Source of the DNA: Gammaproteobacteria bacterium
GTDB taxonomy: Bacteria > Pseudomonadota > Gammaproteobacteria > HK1
Assembly: GCA_020444775.1 (NCBI GenBank)
Contig: JAGRHX010000763.1
Coordinates: 1 to 5,900 of the forward strand
DNA length: 5,900 nucleotides
Direction of reading: 5' to 3'
The notes under the pieces were generated by a model. It was given only the letters and a program-made list of their open reading frames with translations, was not told where the DNA came from and ran no database searches. This document shows positions 1 through 4,965 of this stretch, piece after piece; position 1 is the stretch's first letter; the number at the start of each line of letters is the position of its first letter. Position numbers and translations under genes: made by a program.

Positions 1-2
1 GC

Positions 3-122
3 GGTCATGCCGCGAGGGCCGCCCGGGCGCCAAGCCACCGACCGCGATTCGAAGCGGCGCGGGAATCCGACCGCCGTGGTTCGTTCGACATCGATGCCGC
101 GGTCATCAAGACAGCCGTCTGA
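3..122 (+). CDS. possible C-terminal end of an upstream gene (partial)
   Basis: A reading frame open from the left edge of the window ends at the TGA at 120-122. The last codons encode FDIDAAVIKTAV and mostly end in G or C, which resembles the coding style of the neighbours. The upstream part is Arg/Ala-rich and less convincing. If real, its stop lies within the ribosome-binding site of the next gene, implying an operon with translational coupling. No family can be recognised from 39 codons, and the other two forward frames are also largely open, as is common in GC-rich DNA. This is a tentative call. Confidence 0.3.
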   Translation, partial: GHAARAARAPSHRPRFEAARESDRRGSFDIDAAVIKTAV

Positions 123-126
123 GGAG
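122..126 (+). promoter_or_regulatory. Shine-Dalgarno that decides the monooxygenase start
   Basis: AGGAG at 122-126 lies 5 bases before the GTG at 132. The GTG at 126 overlaps this motif and so would have no spacer. The 132 start is therefore preferred over the slightly longer frame beginning at 126. Confidence 0.65.
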
Positions 127-131
127 TGCCG

Positions 132-1949
132 GTGAACACTACTGCCCGTGCAATCTACGAAACGCGCGACGACGTCGCGGTCATTGGAGTCGAAGGTATC
201 GTCGAAGCGTGGCTGCACGCTTTCGAGCAGGCCCTCGCAAGCGGCGACGAGGCGGCCGTGACCAGCCTTTTCGAAGCGGACGGCAACTGGCGTGACGTGC
301 TCGCCTTCACCTGGCACCTGAGCCCCCAGGTCGGCGCCGAACGGATCGCCGAGGGTCTGGTCGCTCGGCAACCGGCCGTTCAGGCGCGGGATTTCCAGAT
401 CGATCCCGACCGCGCACCACCACGCCGGGTCAAGCGGCTGGGCCGGGACTGTATCGAAGCAATCTACCGGTTCCGGACCCGTGTCGGCCGTGGCGCGGGC
501 GCGCTGCGGCTCACCGCCAGCGACGATGGCGACGGACCCGCCGGGCACAAAGCCTGGGTCATCTCCACCTCTTTGGAGGCGATCGATGGCTTCGAGGAGC
601 GGATCGGTGCCAATCGTCCCACCGGCGCTGCCTACTCACGCAATTTCGGCGGCGACAACTGGGAAGACGCGCGACGCAGGGCGCAAGCCTACGAGGATCA
701 CGATCCGACCGTGCTGGTGGTAGGCGGTGCCCAGGCCGGACTCTCGATAGCCGCACGCCTCAACCAGCTCGGCGTCGACACGCTGGTGGTCGAGCGCTGG
801 CCACGCATCGGCGACAGCTGGCGCAAGCGCTACCACTCACTGGCGCTGCACAACTCCATCCATGTGAACAACCTGCCCTACCTGCCGTTCCCGCCCACCT
901 GGCCCAACTACATCCCCAAGGACATGCTCGGCCTGTGGTTCGAGTTCTATGCCCAGGTGATGGAAATCAACCATTGGACCAACACCGAGTTCACCAAGGG
1001 TGAATGGGACGACACGGCGAAGCGTTGGATCGCGACCTTGAAGCGCGCGGACGGTTCGGAACGCATCATGCGTCCTCGCCACATCGTCTTCGCCAACGGC
1101 GTGAGCAGTTATCCGCTGATCCCCAAGATCCCCGGACTCGATACCTTCAAGGGTGAGGTGCTGCACTCAGAGGGCTTCGACAGCGGTGCGCCCTATGCCG
1201 GCAAGCGGGCAATCGTCATAGGCACCGGGTCCAGCGCCAACGACATCGCCTTGGATCTACACAGCTTCGGTTGCCAGACGACCATCGTCCAGCGTGGCTC
1301 GACGACCGTCGTCTCCATCGAACCCTCGGCCAAGCTCAACTACGCGCTGTACGACGAGGGCCTGTCGGTCGATGACTGCGATCTGCTCGGAGCGGCCTCG
1401 ACACCGCCGATGATCATCAAGGGTTATCAGCTCGCCGTGAAGCGGATGATGGAACTCGACAAGGACATGATCGAGGGCCTGAAGGGCATCGGCTTCAAAT
1501 TCGACATCGGCGAGGACCAGACCGGCCATCAGATGAAATATCGTCGCCGTGGCGGGGGCTACAACCTCGACGCGGGCAGCTCGGCGTTGATGATCAACGG
1601 CCAGATCGGACTGCTGCACAACGAGAACATCGAGTGCTATTGCGCCGAGGGTGCACGCCTCAAGGACGGCAGCGTGGTCGCCGCGGACGTCATCGTGCTG
1701 GGCACCGGCTATTACCCCCAGGGGGAACTGGTGCGACGTGCGCTGGGAGAGCAGATGGCCGAACGTATCGGCCCTGTCTGGGGTGAGGACGAGGATGGCG
1801 AGCTCGCAAACATGTACAAGCGCACACCACAGGAGGGCGTCTGGTTCATCGCCGGCAGCCTGACCCAGGCGCGCGTCTACTCCAAGTACATGGCGTTGCA
1901 GATCAAGGCCATCGAGGAAGGGCTGGTCGACACCGACCCGTTTGCCTGA
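132..1949 (+). CDS. YUCCA-like flavin-containing monooxygenase with N-terminal NTF2-like domain
   Basis: This is a 605-residue, probably cytosolic FAD- and NADPH-dependent monooxygenase. Residues about 15-155 form an NTF2/SnoaL-like fold (pattern AWLHAFEQALASGDEAAV, then LFEADGNWRDVLAFTW). The flavin monooxygenase core follows. The first Rossmann motif is GGAQAG at 198-203, where the middle Gly of GxGxxG is Ala. The FMO fingerprint FxGxxxHxxxF is intact at 339-349 (FKGEVLHSEGF). The NADP-binding motif is GTGSSA at 364-369, and the late LGTGYY motif is at about 523-528. Proteins of this two-domain architecture are common in bacteria and fungi and are often annotated as putative indole-3-pyruvate monooxygenases or COG2072 flavoproteins. 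The substrate cannot be told from sequence; N-, S-oxygenation, oxidative decarboxylation or Baeyer-Villiger chemistry are all possible. The GTG start at 132 is set by AGGAG at 122-126. The gene converges on the thiamine diphosphate enzyme, with stop codons about 100 bases apart. Confidence 0.88.
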   Translation: MNTTARAIYETRDDVAVIGVEGIVEAWLHAFEQALASGDEAAVTSLFEADGNWRDVLAFTWHLSPQVGAERIAEGLVARQPAVQARDFQIDPDRAPPRRVKRLGRDCIEAIYRFRTRVGRGAGALRLTASDDGDGPAGHKAWVISTSLEAIDGFEERIGANRPTGAAYSRNFGGDNWEDARRRAQAYEDHDPTVLVVGGAQAGLSIAARLNQLGVDTLVVERWPRIGDSWRKRYHSLALHNSIHVNNLPYLPFPPTWPNYIPKDMLGLWFEFYAQVMEINHWTNTEFTKGEWDDTAKRWIATLKRADGSERIMRPRHIVFANGVSSYPLIPKIPGLDTFKGEVLHSEGFDSGAPYAGKRAIVIGTGSSANDIALDLHSFGCQTTIVQRGSTTVVSIEPSAKLNYALYDEGLSVDDCDLLGAASTPPMIIKGYQLAVKRMMELDKDMIEGLKGIGFKFDIGEDQTGHQMKYRRRGGGYNLDAGSSALMINGQIGLLHNENIECYCAEGARLKDGSVVAADVIVLGTGYYPQGELVRRALGEQMAERIGPVWGEDEDGELANMYKRTPQEGVWFIAGSLTQARVYSKYMALQIKAIEEGLVDTDPFA

Positions 1950-1998
1950 TACCCCGGCTCGGGTGAATTGACCCTGGGCCCTTCGCCGTGACAGGAAG

Positions 1999-2034
1999 CG
2001 CCACTGCGCCGACCATGAGGCCGGCGCAGTGGCG
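1999..2034. terminator. 12-bp perfect hairpin between convergent genes, possible bidirectional terminator
   Basis: CGCCACTGCGCC at 1999-2010 is perfectly complementary to GGCGCAGTGGCG at 2023-2034 across a 12-base loop. It lies 50 bases after the monooxygenase stop and 15 bases from the stop of the opposing gene. Neither strand has a clear T-tract after the stem, so it is not a textbook intrinsic terminator. Its position between convergent genes supports a role in ending or protecting both transcripts. Confidence 0.5.
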
Positions 2035-2049
2035 TGGGCCGTCAATCGA

Positions 2050-3708
2050 TCACGAGTGCCAGGCGAACTGCTGCGGCTTACGCGAGCTGCTCTGCGAGAT
2101 CACCACGTTGACCAGCGCCGGCCCGGGATGGGCCATGGCCGCGTCCAGCGCCTTCGGCAGATCCTTCGGATCCTCGACGAAGAAGCCCTTGCCGCCGAAG
2201 ACCTCCATCATCTTGTCGTAGCGCGCGCCATAGATCAGCGTGTTCGGCTTCATGTTCATCATCGGGTTCTCCGGGATCTCAGGCATGCCCGGACCGATGC
2301 CGCCGTTGTTGAGGACCACGATCTTGGCCGGCAGGTTGTAGCGCACCAGCGTCTCCATCTCCATGCCGGAGAAGCCGATGGCCGAGTCGCCCGAAAGGTG
2401 GATGACCGGACGGTCCGGATGCACCACACAGGCCGCGATCGCATGGCCCAGGCCGACCCCCATCGTGCCGTAGGTACCCGCGTTCAGGCAGGAGCGCGCA
2501 TCGGAGACCGGCAGCTGGGTGAGGCCGATGTCCATGGTGCCCGCACCCTCGGCGCTGAGCACCGCGTTCTTCGGCATCCACGCCGCCACGTCACGCAACG
2601 CGCGATAGTAGTTGGCCGGCGCCTGATCGTCGTTGATCTGCGGCTTGATGCTCTCGGCGTTGCTGGACACCTTCTCGCCCAGCATGGTCCGCCACTTGGT
2701 GTCCTTGGGATAGAACCACTGGCTGTTGTCCAACGCCTTGTTCAGCTGCGTCATGATGGCCTTGCCATCGCCGACCAGCGGAACCTCGGTCTCCTTGTTG
2801 TGGCCGATCTCCTCCGGCGCGATGTCGAGCTGGATGATCTTGACGTCCTTGTCGAAACGCGGCGGCAGACCGAAATGGAAGATCCAGTTGAAGCGAGCCC
2901 CCATCAGGAAGATGACGTCCGCTTGCTGCAGGGCCAGGGTACGCGCCGCCGCGACCGACATCGGATGATCGTCGGGCACCACGCCCTTACCCATCGGTGA
3001 ACGCAGGAACGGCAGCTGGGTGCGATCGATGAACTCGCGAACCTCGTCCTCGGCACGCGCCCAGGCCATGCCCTTGCCGACCAGGACCAACGGCCGCTCG
3101 GCCTTCTCGAGCAAAGCCAGCGCCGCCTCGATGTTCTCGGTCGGGGCGATGGTGCGTGGCGGCTCGGGCGCACGCTGCACCTGCACGACCTCGTCCAGAT
3201 CGCACTTGCCCTGGATGATGTCATCGGGCACGTCCAGATAGCAGGCACCGGGACGACCGTTGATGGCGTGACGTGTGGCCATCTCGACGTAATAGGGAAT
3301 GCGCCGCACGCTCTCGATGCCGTGTGCGAACTTGCAGAACGGCGAAGCGATCAGCACCTGACGCTCTTCCTGGAAGGCCCCCATGCCGCCGCGGAAGGTC
3401 TCGGACGCGCCACCGATGAGGATCATCGGCCAGCAGTTCTGCTGTGCGTTGGCCAGACCGGCCAGACCATGCACGACGCCAGGGCCGGTGACGACGATGC
3501 AGGCACCGGGACGGCCGGTCATATAGCCGTACGCCTGTGCCGCGTAAGAGGCGGCCTGCTCGTTGCGCATGCCGATATACGCAATCCCCTCTCTTTGCGC
3601 AGCTTCGGCGATCGGGCCGACCGGGAACCCGACGACTCCGAACAGATGATCGATACCCTGTTGTTTGAGGCTTCTAGCTATCAGGGTGGCACCGTCGACT
3701 TGACTCAT
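2050..3708 (-). CDS. thiamine diphosphate enzyme of the 2-hydroxyacyl-CoA lyase / oxalyl-CoA decarboxylase family
   Basis: A 552-residue protein with the three-domain layout of the acetolactate synthase superfamily. The N-terminal pyrimidine-binding domain (about 1-165) has catalytic Glu50 in MRNEQAA. The central domain (about 190-345) contains KGMAWARAEDE and GARFNWIFHFGLPPRF. The C-terminal diphosphate-binding domain (about 375-540) has the metal/cofactor motif GDSAIGFSGME from residue 440, ending in NN at 467-468. MGAFQE (109-114), GRPGACYLDVP and the RKPQQFAWHS tail match human HACL1 (from memory) better than oxalyl-CoA decarboxylase, which has Tyr-Glu where this protein has Phe112-Gln113. 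HACL enzymes cleave 2-hydroxyacyl-CoA to formyl-CoA plus an aldehyde, reversibly. One oddity is that the Tyr usually found after NNGGI is Gly472. The ATG at 3708 has GAGGAG at 3715-3720, 6 bases upstream; the longer frame to 3807 has no such site and adds residues foreign to the family. No formyl-CoA transferase gene is seen next to it. Family confidence is high, substrate confidence low. Confidence 0.85.
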   Translation of the reverse strand: MSQVDGATLIARSLKQQGIDHLFGVVGFPVGPIAEAAQREGIAYIGMRNEQAASYAAQAYGYMTGRPGACIVVTGPGVVHGLAGLANAQQNCWPMILIGGASETFRGGMGAFQEERQVLIASPFCKFAHGIESVRRIPYYVEMATRHAINGRPGACYLDVPDDIIQGKCDLDEVVQVQRAPEPPRTIAPTENIEAALALLEKAERPLVLVGKGMAWARAEDEVREFIDRTQLPFLRSPMGKGVVPDDHPMSVAAARTLALQQADVIFLMGARFNWIFHFGLPPRFDKDVKIIQLDIAPEEIGHNKETEVPLVGDGKAIMTQLNKALDNSQWFYPKDTKWRTMLGEKVSSNAESIKPQINDDQAPANYYRALRDVAAWMPKNAVLSAEGAGTMDIGLTQLPVSDARSCLNAGTYGTMGVGLGHAIAACVVHPDRPVIHLSGDSAIGFSGMEMETLVRYNLPAKIVVLNNGGIGPGMPEIPENPMMNMKPNTLIYGARYDKMMEVFGGKGFFVEDPKDLPKALDAAMAHPGPALVNVVISQSSSRKPQQFAWHS

Positions 3709-3952
3709 GTATCTCTCCTCGCAGGTGAATGTCTGCACCAGCGAGATTACGCGCAATTGGCGGTGCCATGGAAGTGAGTGATGCGTGGGTTTGCATCTGG
3801 GCCGCATCGGAACCGGCTCCGAGGTCGGTCAACCATTAGTGCCGCTCAGCCGATCGATGCAACTTTCTCAATCTCCAGCAACTCGCTCGCCGACCCGGTA
3901 GTGCGCCGCGATCATCGATCGTGGCCTGAGACCGGCGGGCTGAGCGACAGCA
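3709..3952. other. 244-base gap between the lyase-like gene and the 3' end of the lysR gene
   Basis: No credible gene is seen here; short open frames in it lack ribosome-binding sites and recognisable content. It must carry the promoter of the leftward lyase-like gene, but no clear -35/-10 pair stands out. Small repeats are present: GATGC at 3780-3784 and its complement GCATC at 3793-3797 and 3804-3808. A 5-bp inverted repeat, TCGGA/TCCGA, lies at 3807-3822. A hairpin with 3-base loop and one G-U pair lies at 3905-3925 near the regulator end. Confidence 0.5.
3715..3720 (-). promoter_or_regulatory. Shine-Dalgarno of the lyase-like gene
   Basis: Read on the minus strand, GAGGAG is followed by a 6-base spacer and ATG at 3708. 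It is the strongest ribosome-binding site in the window and fixes the start 33 codons inside the longest open frame. Confidence 0.8.
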
Positions 3953-3967
3953 TCAGCAACCCGCCGG
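3932..3967 (-). terminator. hairpin overlapping the lysR stop codon, possible terminator
   Basis: CCGGCGGG at 3932-3939 pairs perfectly with CCCGCCGG at 3960-3967. An inner CTGA/TCAG pairing (3940-3943 with 3953-3956) extends the stem across a 3-base bulge and leaves a 9-base loop. The regulator stop codon at 3953-3955 is inside the structure. No T-tract follows on the minus strand, so termination is plausible rather than shown. Confidence 0.35.
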
Positions 3968-4858
3968 ATTGCCTTCGTCCGGCCGTCGGGTCGAAGTGAG
4001 CAGGTCCCGCAGCGCCGCGTTCGGGTAGCGACGTTGAACGGTCACGGCGTGGAAGGTCTCGGTGATACCCGGGAGGTGAGCCGCGTCCACCAGCAAGCCG
4101 CTGTCCAGCTCGTCCTTGACCACGATCGGCGGTATCACCGCGAGCCCACAACCTTCGCGGGCCAATAGTCGCATCATCGCCATGTCATCGACCTCGGCCG
4201 CGATCTGTGGTGTGACACCGAGTCGGTCGATGAGCGCGTCGACACCAGTGCGCAACCCGCTGGGTGGGGACGGCAGCACGAGCGGTGCCGTCGACAAGCG
4301 CTCGGCAAGGCTCATCCCGGGCGGGCACAGCCTGGGGACCCCGATGAGCGCCACCGCCTGCGCGTCCAGTCGGGTCACGATGAACGGGGTCGAAGGACCG
4401 GAGTCGGGCGGTTGGTTGGTCAACACCAGATCAAGCTGCAGCGCGGCCAGCGCCTCCAGCAACTCCGTGCTGCTGCCAGAGCGCAGGACGACCTCGATGT
4501 CCGTGCGCCCCAGCACCGGGTGCAGGAACCGCAGCTGGAAATTCCGCGAGAGTGTCGCGTTGGCGCCGATCCGTAGGGCCCGGCGCGGCTGTGCGGTCTG
4601 CCTCAAGGTAGCCACCAGCTCCCGACCCGTGGCGAAGATCACATCCGCGTGATCGAGCGCGATACGCCCCGCCTCGGTGAGATGCAGAGCCCGCCCGCGA
4701 CGTTCGAACAAGGTCTGGCCAAGACGGTCCTCCAACAGACGAATCTGCGTGGACAACGCCGACTGGGAGACATTCAGGCGCTCCGCCGCACGGGTCAGAT
4801 TGCCCTCGTGCGCGACCGCCTGGAAGTAGCGCAGGTGATGGTAGTTCAAGTCCGCCAT
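3953..4858 (-). CDS. LysR-type transcriptional regulator, NhaR-like
   Basis: A 301-residue DNA-binding regulator of normal LysR length. The N-terminal winged helix-turn-helix spans about residues 5-65: NYHHLRYFQAVAHEGNLTRA, then AERLNVSQSALSTQIRLLED, then LFERRGRALHLTEAG. A periplasmic-binding-protein-like effector domain covers about 92-295. The NYHHLRYF opening and the late ETFHAVTVQRRYPN segment resemble E. coli NhaR (compared from memory), which activates a sodium/proton antiporter gene in response to sodium. The ATG at 4858 was chosen because family members start MxxLNYxHL. A TTG at 4894 would add 12 residues of no family character, in DNA that looks like promoter. Only a weak GGA lies 5 bases upstream of the start. 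The gene is divergent from the dabB-like gene, with 107 bases between starts, so its likely target is that operon plus itself. The inducing ligand is unknown; a signal of carbon limitation or of ions would fit the context. Confidence 0.88.
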   Translation of the reverse strand: MADLNYHHLRYFQAVAHEGNLTRAAERLNVSQSALSTQIRLLEDRLGQTLFERRGRALHLTEAGRIALDHADVIFATGRELVATLRQTAQPRRALRIGANATLSRNFQLRFLHPVLGRTDIEVVLRSGSSTELLEALAALQLDLVLTNQPPDSGPSTPFIVTRLDAQAVALIGVPRLCPPGMSLAERLSTAPLVLPSPPSGLRTGVDALIDRLGVTPQIAAEVDDMAMMRLLAREGCGLAVIPPIVVKDELDSGLLVDAAHLPGITETFHAVTVQRRYPNAALRDLLTSTRRPDEGNPAGC

Positions 4859-4859
4859 G

Positions 4860-4880
4860 ACGTTCCAATATACAGAACGT
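4860..4880. promoter_or_regulatory. candidate LysR operator, site 1
   Basis: The 6-bp arms ACGTTC (4860-4865) and GAACGT (4875-4880) form a perfect interrupted palindrome around an AT-rich 9-base centre. It contains the LysR signature T-N11-A (T4864 to A4876). It sits directly before the regulator start codon and overlaps the best -10 box for that gene, as expected for autorepression. Confidence 0.5.
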
Positions 4881-4894
4881 TTTACCGCAAACAA
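4867..4894 (-). promoter_or_regulatory. candidate promoter of the lysR gene
   Basis: On the minus strand, TTGTTT (4889-4894) and TATATT (4867-4872) are separated by 16 bases. The -10 box matches 5 of 6 consensus positions. Only 8 bases separate it from the ATG, so a transcript starting here would be nearly leaderless. Confidence 0.35.
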
Positions 4895-4914
4895 TCTATT
4901 TTATTTCAAGATTG
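4892..4914. promoter_or_regulatory. candidate LysR operator, site 2
   Basis: CAATCT (4892-4897) and AGATTG (4909-4914) form a perfect 6-bp inverted repeat around an 11-base AT-rich centre, giving T4897-N11-A4909. Its centre is 33 bp from the centre of site 1, about three helical turns. It overlaps a possible -35 box of the rightward gene (TTGGAT at 4912-4917), where a LysR activation site would be expected. Its arms differ from those of site 1, so it may be the weaker site, or chance. Confidence 0.45.
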
Positions 4915-4965
4915 GATATGGATAGCGTGCAGCCGGCCATTCATTGACACTCGGGGTCCCTGCAC

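Noticed and set aside
1257..2045. 262-codon minus-strand open frame opposite the monooxygenase
   Set aside because: It lies antisense to a clearly recognisable enzyme, and its His/Asp/Val-rich product is typical of shadow frames in GC-rich DNA.
2029..3000. 323-codon plus-strand open frame opposite the lyase-like gene
   Set aside because: The Arg/His/Asp-rich composition and the well-conserved enzyme on the other strand show it is a shadow frame.
3753..3768. Sigma-54-like promoter on the minus strand (TGGCAC and TTGC) upstream of the lyase-like gene
   Set aside because: The GG and GC pairs are separated by 11 bases rather than the strictly required 10, and no enhancer-binding regulator is nearby.
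3709..3807. N-terminal extension of the lyase-like protein to an ATG at 3807
   Set aside because: The added 33 residues have no family similarity and no ribosome site, whereas the ATG at 3708 has a strong GAGGAG and the expected family N-terminus.
4859..4894. LysR start at TTG 4894
   Set aside because: The extra 12 residues come from AT-rich promoter-like DNA, and the family begins at MADLNYHHL.
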